In this document: positions 8,714-17,123 of the stretch, in pieces
How positions within the stretch are numbered: the stretch's first letter is position 1
Layout: every line of letters starts with the position of its first letter
From: Candidatus Gastranaerophilales bacterium
Lineage (GTDB): Bacteria > Cyanobacteriota > Vampirovibrionia > Gastranaerophilales > Gastranaerophilaceae
DNA length: 63,103 bases
Reading direction: 5' to 3'
Assembly (NCBI GenBank): GCA_016280955.1
Contig: JAEEHV010000078.1
Span: 1-63,103, forward strand
Notes under the pieces: generated by a model
What the model was told of the DNA's origin: nothing
Seen by the model: only the letters and a program-made list of their open reading frames with translations
Databases searched by the model: none
Made by a program: the position numbers and the translations under genes

Positions 8714-9772
8714 ATGAGCTTCGGTGATTTTTTAGGAAGATTCGCAGCCGGATTCACATTCGGGATGCTGACAGGTGGCACACCATATGGATGGTGCAGT
8801 CCATACTATTGCAGTTATTATTATGTTCCTAATATAAGTATATATACAAGCAATTCATACTATCCTATGTCTTTGCCTGAGGTTTCAATTATGCCTTCAG
8901 GCGGTAATTGGTATGCACAAGACAGCTTTTCATATTTAGAAAATAATGTTGCAACGGGCTTTGAGTTTATTAAAAATGAAATAAACAACCCTGAATCAAA
9001 CTATAATAAAAACGTTATGCAGCCAATTCGTGATGCAATGAAAGAATATTATGAAAATTTAAATAACGGAACTAACACACCATTCAATTTTAATCCTAAA
9101 TTCACAACTCCATATTCTTGTTTCTACAGCAATCCGGGTATTACTCGGCAACCGGAAGAAAAATCAAATGAAATAGAACCAAAGCCTGAAGAAAAAGCAA
9201 AAGAAACACCAAAAACAAACACAAGCACTACAACATCAGCTTCAGCAAACAGAACAACAGGCAGCAGAGAATTTGCACAGGTATATAGCTCGCTTGGAAT
9301 AAAAGATGAACGTTTCATAAAAATATTTGAAGAATGCATACTTAAAAGCGAAGGCAGAAGTTACATTTTTGATGTACATGCAATGGCGAAAAACGGTGTA
9401 CAACAAGGAACATATAATACTTATCGTGAAAGTAAGGGATTAAAAAAACAAGACGTCAAATATATGACAGCAGAAGAAATGTGTGACATTTACTATGGCA
9501 TTTACAAAGACTGCGAAGCAGACAAAATCAAGAATGACAGAATGGCACTTTATGTATATGATCTTGCAGTAAATTCAGGCGCAAAAAAAGCAAAAGAATA
9601 TTACGCAAAATGCGGTGATAACCCTGAAAAGTTTTTACAAATGAGAAAAAACTTCTACCTGAATTTAATAAAGAAAGATTATAAAAAATATGGCGAAAAC
9701 AAAGATGGCTGGATGAACAGACTCAGTAATCTTAAAAAATATGCCGACAACAATTTCTCAGCCATTTCATAA
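8714..9772 (+). CDS. GH108-like muramidase domain protein with Tyr-rich N-terminus
   Basis: The C-terminal part (about 190-350 of 352) resembles glycoside hydrolase family 108/ZliS-type phage and secretion lysozymes: an FEECILKSEGR segment holding the candidate catalytic Glu, then TYNTYRESKGL, DVKYMTAEEMCDIYYGIY and VYDLAVNSGAKKA. The usual HEGG is changed to SEGR and the following Asn-Asp-Pro-Gly-Gly loop is replaced, so activity is uncertain. The N-terminal 60 residues are rich in Tyr, Ser and Gly with no clear signal peptide; a Thr/Glu linker separates the two. It may cut peptidoglycan during export-apparatus assembly. Confidence 0.7.
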   Translation: MSFGDFLGRFAAGFTFGMLTGGTPYGWCSPYYCSYYYVPNISIYTSNSYYPMSLPEVSIMPSGGNWYAQDSFSYLENNVATGFEFIKNEINNPESNYNKNVMQPIRDAMKEYYENLNNGTNTPFNFNPKFTTPYSCFYSNPGITRQPEEKSNEIEPKPEEKAKETPKTNTSTTTSASANRTTGSREFAQVYSSLGIKDERFIKIFEECILKSEGRSYIFDVHAMAKNGVQQGTYNTYRESKGLKKQDVKYMTAEEMCDIYYGIYKDCEADKIKNDRMALYVYDLAVNSGAKKAKEYYAKCGDNPEKFLQMRKNFYLNLIKKDYKKYGENKDGWMNRLSNLKKYADNNFSAIS

Positions 9773-9777
9773 AAAAA

Positions 9778-9855
9778 AGCCGTTTCATTGAGAACGGCTA
9801 CCAGACTTGGGGAGGAGGTATGAAAAACCATTTCGGTTTTCCATATTATAATTAA
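9778..9855 (+). other. Hairpin, very strong ribosome-binding site and 11-codon open frame
   Basis: AGCCGTT/AACGGCT (9778-9784, 9793-9799) forms a hairpin with no downstream T run on the plus strand; on the minus strand it would be followed by eight Ts. Then GGGGAGGAGG (9809-9818) precedes ATG at 9820 and a frame of 11 codons ending at TAA 9853-9855, itself inside a GAAAAACC/GGTTTTC stem. It could be a leader peptide or small RNA ahead of hydE. Confidence 0.4.
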
Positions 9856-9955
9856 CGGTAAAATTATATTTTTCTTAAGTAAAAATTATTCAATATCATC
9901 TATATGTACTAGTTCAATTTGTGTTAAAATTATTTGGTAACACAAGGGGATATCT

Positions 9956-10942
9956 GTGAATAGACAAGAACTTATTGACATCCTTTCCGATGATAAAAAA
10001 AATACGAAGATATTTGAAAAAGCAGACAAAATCAGAAGGGAAAATGTAGGAGATGAAGTCCACCTCAGGGGGCTGATTGAATTTTCAAACATTTGCAAAA
10101 GACAGTGCAAATACTGCGGACTGAGAAGTGAAAATAAAAATATAGAAAGATACCGCATACTAAAAGATGAACTGCTTGTTTATGCTAAAAATGCAATTAA
10201 TTTAGGATATCGTACACTTGTATTACAGTCAGGTGAAGATGAGTATTTTGATACTGATAAATTAGCGGAAATTGTTAAAGCTATTAAAGAATTTGACGTG
10301 GCACTGACACTGAGTATAGGCGAAAAGAGTTATGACGAGTTTAAAGCACTGAAGCAAGCCGGTGCAGACAGATATTTACTGAGAATTGAAACAACAGATA
10401 AAAAACTGTATGAAGAAATGCACCCTAATGCAAGTTTTGAAAACCGCATGAGATGTCTTTATGATTTAAAAAAACTCGGATACGAAACCGGAACGGGATG
10501 TCTTGTCGGGCTGCCAAAACAAACAACAGAATCGTTAGCTGATGATATACTGTTTTTTAAAGAGCTTGATGCGGATATGGTAGGAATAGGTCCTTTTATC
10601 CCACACAAAGAAACACCGCTTGCAGAAGCAAAGCAAGGCGATTTTTGGCAGGCATTAAAAGTTATGGCACTTACAAGAATCAATCTTCCTGATATTAATA
10701 TTCCTGCGACAACAGCGATGGAAACCATCAACCCTAACGGAAGAATAATTGCACTGCAAAGCGGTGCCAATGTAGTAATGCCAAATGTTACGTCAACGGA
10801 ATACCGTGCCAAATATGAAATATATCCCGGTAAAATATGCATAAATGACAATCCTGATAAATGCAGAGGATGCATAGAAAACAAAATTAAATCCATAGGG
10901 CGGACAATAAGCAAAGAAAAAGGATTCAGAAAGAATAATTAA
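9956..10942 (+). CDS. hydE: [FeFe]-hydrogenase maturase HydE (radical SAM)
   Basis: The 328-residue protein has the radical-SAM CX3CX2C motif (C47, C51, C54), the GLRSEN segment of the HydE/BioB family, and a C-terminal CRGC cluster. HydE helps build the diiron subcluster of the H-cluster. Its likely client, a group-B [FeFe] hydrogenase, is 8.4 kb downstream; HydF and HydG are not in this window. Translation starts at GTG 9956 after AAGGGGA. A strong terminator follows. Confidence 0.88.
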   Translation: MNRQELIDILSDDKKNTKIFEKADKIRRENVGDEVHLRGLIEFSNICKRQCKYCGLRSENKNIERYRILKDELLVYAKNAINLGYRTLVLQSGEDEYFDTDKLAEIVKAIKEFDVALTLSIGEKSYDEFKALKQAGADRYLLRIETTDKKLYEEMHPNASFENRMRCLYDLKKLGYETGTGCLVGLPKQTTESLADDILFFKELDADMVGIGPFIPHKETPLAEAKQGDFWQALKVMALTRINLPDINIPATTAMETINPNGRIIALQSGANVVMPNVTSTEYRAKYEIYPGKICINDNPDKCRGCIENKIKSIGRTISKEKGFRKNN

Positions 10943-10951
10943 ACTAAAAAA

Positions 10952-10985
10952 CCCCTGTTGTATATTACAACAGGGGAATATTTTT
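10952..10985 (+). terminator. Intrinsic terminator, hydE / YtxH convergence
   Basis: A perfect 10-bp stem CCCCTGTTGT/ACAACAGGGG with a 5-base loop, flanked by A and T runs, so it can serve both hydE and the convergent YtxH gene. Confidence 0.85.
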
Positions 10986-10998
10986 AAAATATTAAGTT

Positions 10999-11265
10999 TT
11001 ATGCTTCTTCCGGTTTATCTTTATTAAGCATTTCCTGAAGTTTACCGATAATTTCTTCACTCTTTTCCTGAGCATCAGAAATCAAACGGTCTGCTTTTTT
11101 CTTAATATCCTGTACTGTTTCGTCTGTTTTGTCTGCCAAATCGGAAGCCATTTTCCCCAGCTGTTCTCTTGTATCTTCACCTGATTGCGGAGCCAAAAGA
11201 ATACCTGCTACTGCACCTATAGCTGCACCGATTGCGAAACCTGCTAAAAATCTTGTTACTGACAT
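10999..11265 (-). CDS. YtxH-domain protein
   Basis: An 88-residue YtxH-family protein: a Gly/Ala-rich membrane segment (about 5-27, FAIGAAIGAVAGILLAPQSG) followed by a long amphipathic helix. The LLAP-x-SGEDTR signature is typical. Family members are envelope proteins, often stress-linked, of unknown mechanism. It ends a cluster of four same-strand genes (10999-12460) of similar architecture, suggesting a cell-envelope unit. Start preceded by AGAAGGAG. Confidence 0.85.
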   Translation of the reverse strand: MSVTRFLAGFAIGAAIGAVAGILLAPQSGEDTREQLGKMASDLADKTDETVQDIKKKADRLISDAQEKSEEIIGKLQEMLNKDKPEEA

Positions 11266-11330
11266 AATATTTCTCCTTCTACTCTAGTTTACACTCAATG
11301 ACGTTTTTTTTAATTACTCTAATGTATTAT

Positions 11331-11699
11331 TTATTTTTTCTTACCGAAAAGTTTAAGTCCTGCAAACAAACCTCCAAAAAATCCTTTGGCAACAGTCCCG
11401 GATAATGTCGAGAGTTTTGTCAGAATTTTAAGAGGAGAATTTGCTATAAATTCTTTAACTTTACTAATACCTTCATCGGTTTTAATAACTATACCGCTGA
11501 CTATTTCAACAGTCTTGTTAACATTTTTTAGTGTCGGAACGAGTTCTTCTTTTGCAACATCAACTGTATCATTAATATTATTCATCAGTTTTGAGAAATC
11601 AAAAAGAACTTTGAATAACATAATACCGACCAACGCAACAATTACAACAGCAGTATATGTTAAAACCGTTAAACTTTGATATAATTGACTAATTTCCAT
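11331..11699 (-). CDS. DUF948-like membrane protein
   Basis: A 122-residue protein with one N-terminal membrane helix (about 15-32) and a helical domain with DTVDVAKEELVPTLKNVNKTVE, like the DUF948 proteins that usually accompany YtxH genes. It lies between two YtxH genes, which supports the call. A Gly/Phe-rich hydrophobic tail ends in -GKKK. Confidence 0.65.
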   Translation of the reverse strand: MEISQLYQSLTVLTYTAVVIVALVGIMLFKVLFDFSKLMNNINDTVDVAKEELVPTLKNVNKTVEIVSGIVIKTDEGISKVKEFIANSPLKILTKLSTLSGTVAKGFFGGLFAGLKLFGKKK

Positions 11700-11731
11700 T
11701 ATTTTCCTCTGTGTATATTTCCAATACCATT

Positions 11732-12055
11732 CTAATCGTGATCAAAATTAAAATTTGATTCACTTTCCAGCTCTTTTGCTTTTCTCATTTTTTTAGATTT
11801 TAGCATATTGCCGAATTTTTTATACTGTTTTTCAAGTTTGTATTTCAACAAATCAATTGATTCAAGAGCCTGTTTCTTAGCCTCTTTTACGGCAGGTGAA
11901 TGTTTTTCGGCCAAATCACATACCGCTTCTTTTACTTTTTCTCTCATTTCTTCACCCGGTTTCGGAGCATATAAAATACCGGCAGCAATTCCGCCTAAAA
12001 CACCGAGCAACAATCCTACACCGAAACCAATGGATGATTTATCTTTATCGCACAT
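11732..12055 (-). CDS. YtxH-domain protein, second copy
   Basis: 107 residues: Gly-rich membrane segment (about 8-28, ending in YAPKPGEEMREKV, the YtxH signature), then a basic amphipathic helix and an acidic C-terminus. Paralogue of the 88-residue YtxH protein in the same cluster. Confidence 0.8.
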   Translation of the reverse strand: MCDKDKSSIGFGVGLLLGVLGGIAAGILYAPKPGEEMREKVKEAVCDLAEKHSPAVKEAKKQALESIDLLKYKLEKQYKKFGNMLKSKKMRKAKELESESNFNFDHD

Positions 12056-12136
12056 AAAAACCTCGCTTTTCTTTATCTATGCAAAACTAATTGTATCATA
12101 ATTTTTTACAATATTAAAGTGTCTGCGTAACTATTT

Positions 12137-12460
12137 TTAACCAAAATGTTTTTCGGTTTCTTTTTTTACGGCATAAAATACCAGACCGGCAAGAACACTT
12201 TTTAATTGCGAAATAATTAAATCTGATATACATTTTTTTACTTTTAAAACTATCACAGGAGCAAACTCAAGTCCCTGTTCTGATATTTTTCTGACCAAAA
12301 CCAATATATCTTTAATCTCAGGTTTTGAGGTATGCAAAAATTCATCCCATTCTTTTATACGTCTGTCAAATTTTAAAAGATTTACCAGTAAAAAAGATGC
12401 TATAATCAACTCCGCAATAAAAACAATAACTGTTAAAAAATAAAAAATCATTTCCATCAC
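12137..12460 (-). CDS. Small membrane protein of the YtxH cluster
   Basis: 107 residues with a strong N-terminal membrane helix (about 3-28) and a helical, DUF948-like body (SKPEIKDILVLVRKISEQGLEF). First gene of the minus-strand cluster, divergent from murT. Family membership is tentative. Confidence 0.55.
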   Translation of the reverse strand: MMEMIFYFLTVIVFIAELIIASFLLVNLLKFDRRIKEWDEFLHTSKPEIKDILVLVRKISEQGLEFAPVIVLKVKKCISDLIISQLKSVLAGLVFYAVKKETEKHFG

Positions 12461-12554
12461 ACCTGTTTTGTTATAACATGATTATAACCCGACGGTTAAA
12501 AATTTCCAATACACTAACCGTCTGATAAAATTACAAATACTGTTTGAGGGCAAA

Positions 12555-13874
12555 TTGAAAAATACATTTTTTTTATCTTTATTTATATCAAAATTAATAA
12601 GTAAAACACTCAAGATAACAAAACTTTCAGGAGGAACATCCGTTATCGGTAAAATTGCGCTTAAAATTTGTCCGGACTTTTTATCACACGCAAATAAATA
12701 TATCAAAACAAAAATTAACGTAACGGGAACAAACGGTAAAACTACAACTTCAGGACTTATATCACACCTGTTAAAAAATAACGGAAATACCATTATAAAC
12801 AACGCAATGGGTGCAAATATGATTCAGGGTGTTGTAAATGCAATAGCAGTAGAACTGAGTCCTTTTACAAAATATGATTATTCTGTCATAGAATCTGATG
12901 AAGCATTTTTAGAAGTAATATATGAAAAATTTGAAGCAGATTATCTTCTTGTAACAAATCTTTTCAGAGATCAACTCGACAGATACGGCGAGCTTGCAAC
13001 AACTAAAAAACTTATCCAAAACGGCATTGATAAAAAATCCGGACTTACTCTTTTATTGAACGCAGATGATCCGCTCGTTGCCGGTTTTGAAGGAAATAAA
13101 AAAATATATTATGGTGTTGAAAATATCGAATACAAAGACGGACTGAAACCGTCAGAATCTCATACGGAAGAAGCATTTAACTGTCCTTGCGGCAGGGCAT
13201 TAAAATATGAAAAAAAATTCTATGCACAACAGGGGCATTACAGCTGTGAGTGCGGATACACAAGACCTCAACCAAAATACAGCGCCGATATAGCTCTTTA
13301 TAAAAAGTATTCCGTTATAAAAATCAATAATGAAGAATTTGAAGTGCCTCTGGTCGGCTTATTTAATGCATATAATGCACTTGGGGCAATAGCATTATGC
13401 AAAGAACTCGGAATAAGTACCGAGAGCATACAGAAAAATTTAAAAACATTTAAAGTTGCATTCGGAAGAAGTGAAGTTAAGTATTTGGACGGAAAACGGA
13501 CACTGATACAGCTTATAAAAAATCCTATAGGAACAAACGAGGTTCTTAAAACGGTAGATTTAGACTCAAACATATTAATTATAATAAATGATAACTATGC
13601 AGACGGCAGAGATGTTTCATGGCTTTGGGATGCGGAATTTGATAAAATTAAAGATGCAAAAAAAGAAATTATTGTATCAGGCATAAGAGCAACAGATATG
13701 GCTTTAAGGCTCAAGTATGCGGGAATTTCCGCCGACAAAATAAAATCCATTCCGGATATTAATAATGCAATAGAATATCTCGGCAAGAACGCAGCTAATG
13801 ATATAACAATACTTCCGACATATACTGCACTGTTAAAACTCAATAAAATCAAATCACTAAAACCTTTAAAATAA
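12555..13874 (+). CDS. murT: MurT, lipid II isoglutaminyl synthase Mur-ligase subunit
   Basis: The 439-residue Mur-ligase-type protein has the ATP site GTNGKTTT (58-65) and the MurT-specific Zn ribbon with two Cys pairs (CPCGR and CECGY) in the central domain. The C-terminal DUF1727-type region also matches. MurT with the amidotransferase GatD amidates D-Glu of lipid II. GatD is usually the next gene, but here the downstream gene is a convergent aroQ, so GatD must be elsewhere or upstream regions were rearranged. Confidence 0.88.
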   Translation: MKNTFFLSLFISKLISKTLKITKLSGGTSVIGKIALKICPDFLSHANKYIKTKINVTGTNGKTTTSGLISHLLKNNGNTIINNAMGANMIQGVVNAIAVELSPFTKYDYSVIESDEAFLEVIYEKFEADYLLVTNLFRDQLDRYGELATTKKLIQNGIDKKSGLTLLLNADDPLVAGFEGNKKIYYGVENIEYKDGLKPSESHTEEAFNCPCGRALKYEKKFYAQQGHYSCECGYTRPQPKYSADIALYKKYSVIKINNEEFEVPLVGLFNAYNALGAIALCKELGISTESIQKNLKTFKVAFGRSEVKYLDGKRTLIQLIKNPIGTNEVLKTVDLDSNILIIINDNYADGRDVSWLWDAEFDKIKDAKKEIIVSGIRATDMALRLKYAGISADKIKSIPDINNAIEYLGKNAANDITILPTYTALLKLNKIKSLKPLK

Positions 13875-13990
13875 TATATTAAGTTATGTTACAATAATAT
13901 AAACTGCTGAAATCGTATAAAAAAATTTGACTTTATATATATAAGCAAAAGGCATAAAACGTTAGAAACGAGTAAAGAGAGAAAAGAAAA

Positions 13991-14020
13991 AAAACTTCCT
14001 AAAAAGGAAGTTTTATTTTT
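13991..14020 (+). terminator. Intrinsic terminator between murT and aroQ
   Basis: AAAACTTCC/GGAAGTTTT stem with a 6-base loop followed by T-rich sequence; A-rich on the other side, so probably bidirectional. Bases 13875-13990 before it are AT-rich without a clear feature. Confidence 0.75.
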
Positions 14021-14033
14021 TTATATAACATTT

Positions 14034-14477
14034 TTAATTAGCATGCGAAAAAAGATAATCCACAAGTCCAATGAGCGCCAAAGAATAGCTTTTGCTGCCA
14101 AAGCCTACAACCTGAGCAATACAAACACCTGATAAAAGTGAAGTATGTCTGAATTCTTCTCTGGCATGAATATTTGTCATATGAACTTCGACTGTCGGAA
14201 TAGCTACTGATGCTATTGCATCTCTTATTACAACACTTGTATGCGTATATCCCCCGGCATTAATAATAATTCCTGCATAAGCATCTTTTGCTGACTGTAT
14301 TTTTTCAACAATTTCTCCCTCAAAGTTTGACTGCCAGGTATCTACTTCCACACTAAGCTCTTTACCTAAATCAATGAGTGTTTTTTCTATGTCAGCAAGA
14401 GTTAATTTACCGTATTTTTCTGGTTCTCTGGTACCAAGCATATTCAGATTAGCACCATTAATTAACAGAATTTTCAT
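14034..14477 (-). CDS. aroQ: Type II 3-dehydroquinate dehydratase
   Basis: A 147-residue shikimate-pathway enzyme. Family motifs are intact: INGANLNMLGTREPEKYG with the catalytic Tyr, NAGGYTHTSVVIRDAI, and EVHMTNIHAREEFRHTS with the catalytic His. The start at 14477 is chosen because GGAGG lies just upstream and the N-terminus then matches the family; the frame extends 19 codons further without support. Confidence 0.94.
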   Translation of the reverse strand: MKILLINGANLNMLGTREPEKYGKLTLADIEKTLIDLGKELSVEVDTWQSNFEGEIVEKIQSAKDAYAGIIINAGGYTHTSVVIRDAIASVAIPTVEVHMTNIHAREEFRHTSLLSGVCIAQVVGFGSKSYSLALIGLVDYLFSHAN

Positions 14478-14587
14478 AATATCCTCCGAATTTTGTTTCC
14501 ATGCCGGAATATTCAACAGAGCATCCGGCACCAATTTTACATTGGAATAAATTTATTATACAATAGAATTTGAATGAGAGGAATATT

Positions 14588-14911
14588 ATGATAAACAAAC
14601 GTTGGTATGATTCGGATCCTATTTTAAAAGAAGCATTGGAATTACTGAGATTGTCACCTGATGACACTAAAAGTGAAGCAGCAGAATTTATGTTAAAGCT
14701 TCAGGAACAGGTTGCAGGCGAAGTAATTGAACATGTATATGAAATTATTAACACATATCAGGGTAAAGGAAACCGCTGGTATGATAATGATCCTATGATG
14801 CTTAAAGGTGTTGAACTTTTGAGAAATGCTCCGGCAAGTATTCAAAGGGTTGCAGCACTAAAGTTACTTCTTGCACTTGAAAAGAAATCTTTTGAAGGGG
14901 TTGAAATATAA
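14588..14911 (+). CDS. Unknown protein with internal duplication, 107 aa
   Basis: Two copies of a roughly 35-residue unit make up the protein. Each begins RWYDxDP and continues into an amphipathic helix (ALELLR.. and GVELLR..), at about residues 5-40 and 63-98. The start at 14588 follows GAGAGGA. It is 2 bases from folE2 and probably co-translated with it. No family recognised; the paired helices suggest a small scaffold or binding protein. Confidence 0.7.
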   Translation: MINKRWYDSDPILKEALELLRLSPDDTKSEAAEFMLKLQEQVAGEVIEHVYEIINTYQGKGNRWYDNDPMMLKGVELLRNAPASIQRVAALKLLLALEKKSFEGVEI

Positions 14912-14913
14912 TA

Positions 14914-15705
14914 ATGCAGGATGTCCAAAACCTCAAAGATAATCGTGGCATTGAGATTCAGAAAGTCGGGGTTAAAGGTGTCGAATTTCCGTTAACCATA
15001 CAAAGAAAAGATGCGGAGGATATTACAATATATTCAGTCGCAACTATTGGAGTATCGTTACCCTCACGATACAAAGGAACACACATGTCACGGTTTGTTG
15101 AAACATTGAACAACTGGCAAAAAAAACACCTTTTAGGCTTAAATATTAAAGGGTGTGTTGAAGAAATAATTAAAAAGTTGAATGCCAAGAGCGGATATTT
15201 AAAGTTTGATTTTAAATACTTTATAGACAAAAAATCACCTGTTACAAACATTTCCGCACCCATGTGTTACGACTGTTCCTTTGAGGGTATTCTTGATAAT
15301 TACGGTGAAGAGGATGAAAAATACTCCTTCTATCTGGGTGTAAAAGTTCCCGTTACAACTCTGTGCCCATGTTCAAAAGAAATATCCAAATATGGTGCTC
15401 ACAACCAAAGAGCAATTGTTTCAGTTAAAATTACTTATCCCGAAGATGAGCATATATGGCTTGAAGACTTAATTCAAGAAATCGAAAAATGTGCATCATC
15501 AGAACTTTATCCTCTATTAAAGAGGGCTGACGAAAAATATGTAACCGAACATGCATATGACAATCCAAAATTTGTAGAAGACGTACTCAGAGATGTTGTA
15601 CTGCTGCTCAGAAAAAATAGTGTTATTGACTCATTTGAAGTAGAGTGTGAGTCATTGGAAAGTATTCATAATCATTCTGCATGGGCATACCAACAGGAAG
15701 GATAA
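14914..15705 (+). CDS. folE2: GTP cyclohydrolase FolE2 (type IB)
   Basis: 263 residues of the COG1469/FolE2 family, which makes dihydroneopterin triphosphate for folate (or queuosine) and can use metals other than zinc. Recognised by IQRKDAEDITIYSVATIGVSLP near the start, TTLCPCSKEISKYGAHNQRA with the active-site Cys, and the C-terminal ESLESIHNHSAWA. FolE2 is often made under zinc limitation; no Zur-type operator was recognised upstream. Confidence 0.93.
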   Translation: MQDVQNLKDNRGIEIQKVGVKGVEFPLTIQRKDAEDITIYSVATIGVSLPSRYKGTHMSRFVETLNNWQKKHLLGLNIKGCVEEIIKKLNAKSGYLKFDFKYFIDKKSPVTNISAPMCYDCSFEGILDNYGEEDEKYSFYLGVKVPVTTLCPCSKEISKYGAHNQRAIVSVKITYPEDEHIWLEDLIQEIEKCASSELYPLLKRADEKYVTEHAYDNPKFVEDVLRDVVLLLRKNSVIDSFEVECESLESIHNHSAWAYQQEG

Positions 15706-15725
15706 TATATCCGTATTCGGATATA
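15706..15725 (+). terminator. Weak hairpin after folE2
   Basis: TATATCCG/CGGATATA stem with TATT loop just past the folE2 stop; no immediate T run, so only a possible terminator. Confidence 0.35.
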
Positions 15726-15735
15726 AATGCCGTTA

Positions 15736-17067
15736 CTATTTTTTGATAAAGTCTAAAATACCTTCAGAAATACCTTTTGCAGCTTTTTTAAGCCACTTGT
15801 CATTTCTGTACAGAACCGAATCAAACGGATTTGTCATATATGCTGTTTCGACAAGAACACCAATATAATCCGTCGGACGAATCACAGCAAAACTTGCAGT
15901 GCGTACTTCATCATCCCGGGTTTTTGCATAATGGGTAACATTTTCTTCTATAGCTTCAGCGAGCTGCTTGGCATTATTATTAAAATAATATACACTTGTT
16001 CCTCTGTTTTTATGAACATTCATTGGGATGTCGGCAATGGAATTCAAATGTATGCTTACAAATATATCCGCTTTGTTTTCTCTTGCATAATTAACTCTGT
16101 CATTCAAAGACATATCGGCATCACATTCTCTTGTCATAACAACATTTATGTCCTTGTTTTTTAAATACTCTGCTGTATATTCTGCAATTTTCAGATTAAT
16201 ATTTTTTTCTTCATCACCAAGACATCCGATTGCCCCTCTCTCAGAACCACCGTGTCCTGCATCAATGACAACGGTAATTTCATTTTTATCCTCCGGCAAT
16301 CGCCATACTTTGAATGTATATGTTCCTTGTTCCAAATTTACTGAATAAGAATATTTTTCCGGCTTGGGAATGTTTATATTATAAACGGATTCCTCTCCGA
16401 GTTCGGAATTATACACCCTGAATATAATTTCATTTTCACCGTCCTCAACAGTGTATGGCAATTTTTTATTAAAAGAGATTTTCTGAATCATTGCATTTTT
16501 AAATCTCTCACTATCCATATTCATAAATTCTGCAGGCTGAAACGTATCATCAGTTAATGTAACATGAGCTTTTGCAATCCATGCCTCAGTCTTGTCTGAA
16601 AGAAATACTCTGTAAAAACTGCCTTTTGAACCGTTAATAACCAATTCTGTACCTTCAAAAAGATGCGATAATCTGTTTAGTCCTGCATCTACGGGAGTAC
16701 TTCTTAAAGGTGTATTGTCATTTTTTACATAGGCTTTTACGGGACTGAAGTTTTCTGTCGGTATAGGCTGCTCGGTTACATTGCTCTTATAAAACTTATA
16801 TACCTGAATCCCGTATGCGGTTCTTAATACTATACGGTTTTCGCCCTCTTTGAGTTTTACGGAATGGGCAAATGCGCCGTTTGATGCAACGGGTACACTA
16901 TGACCGTTTATGGTTAAACACTCGGCACTTTTGGCTTTACCGACAAAAAAAGCATAATCATTTGTTGTAACATTCTTCTTATCAGAAGGATAAATAACCT
17001 CAAACGCAGATACTTGCTGAACAGCAAACAACAATACGGACATAATTAATAATAAAACTCTAACCAT
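15736..17067 (-). CDS. Exported N-acetylmuramoyl-L-alanine amidase (Amidase_3)
   Basis: 443 residues: a signal peptide (1-22), an Ig-like and SH3-like N-terminal half (about 25-140), and a C-terminal Amidase_3 zinc domain (about 265-440). That domain shows VVIDAGHGG (first Zn His), a Glu before NINLKIAEYTAEYL, VSIHLNS (second Zn His) and VLVETAYMTNP with the catalytic Glu. It should cleave the stem peptide from peptidoglycan in the periplasm, in cell separation or turnover. Confidence 0.92.
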   Translation of the reverse strand: MVRVLLLIMSVLLFAVQQVSAFEVIYPSDKKNVTTNDYAFFVGKAKSAECLTINGHSVPVASNGAFAHSVKLKEGENRIVLRTAYGIQVYKFYKSNVTEQPIPTENFSPVKAYVKNDNTPLRSTPVDAGLNRLSHLFEGTELVINGSKGSFYRVFLSDKTEAWIAKAHVTLTDDTFQPAEFMNMDSERFKNAMIQKISFNKKLPYTVEDGENEIIFRVYNSELGEESVYNINIPKPEKYSYSVNLEQGTYTFKVWRLPEDKNEITVVIDAGHGGSERGAIGCLGDEEKNINLKIAEYTAEYLKNKDINVVMTRECDADMSLNDRVNYARENKADIFVSIHLNSIADIPMNVHKNRGTSVYYFNNNAKQLAEAIEENVTHYAKTRDDEVRTASFAVIRPTDYIGVLVETAYMTNPFDSVLYRNDKWLKKAAKGISEGILDFIKK

Positions 17068-17123
17068 ACCAATATGTTAATATAAAATTTTACTCAAATC
17101 AATTTTATGTTAGAATATGAAAT

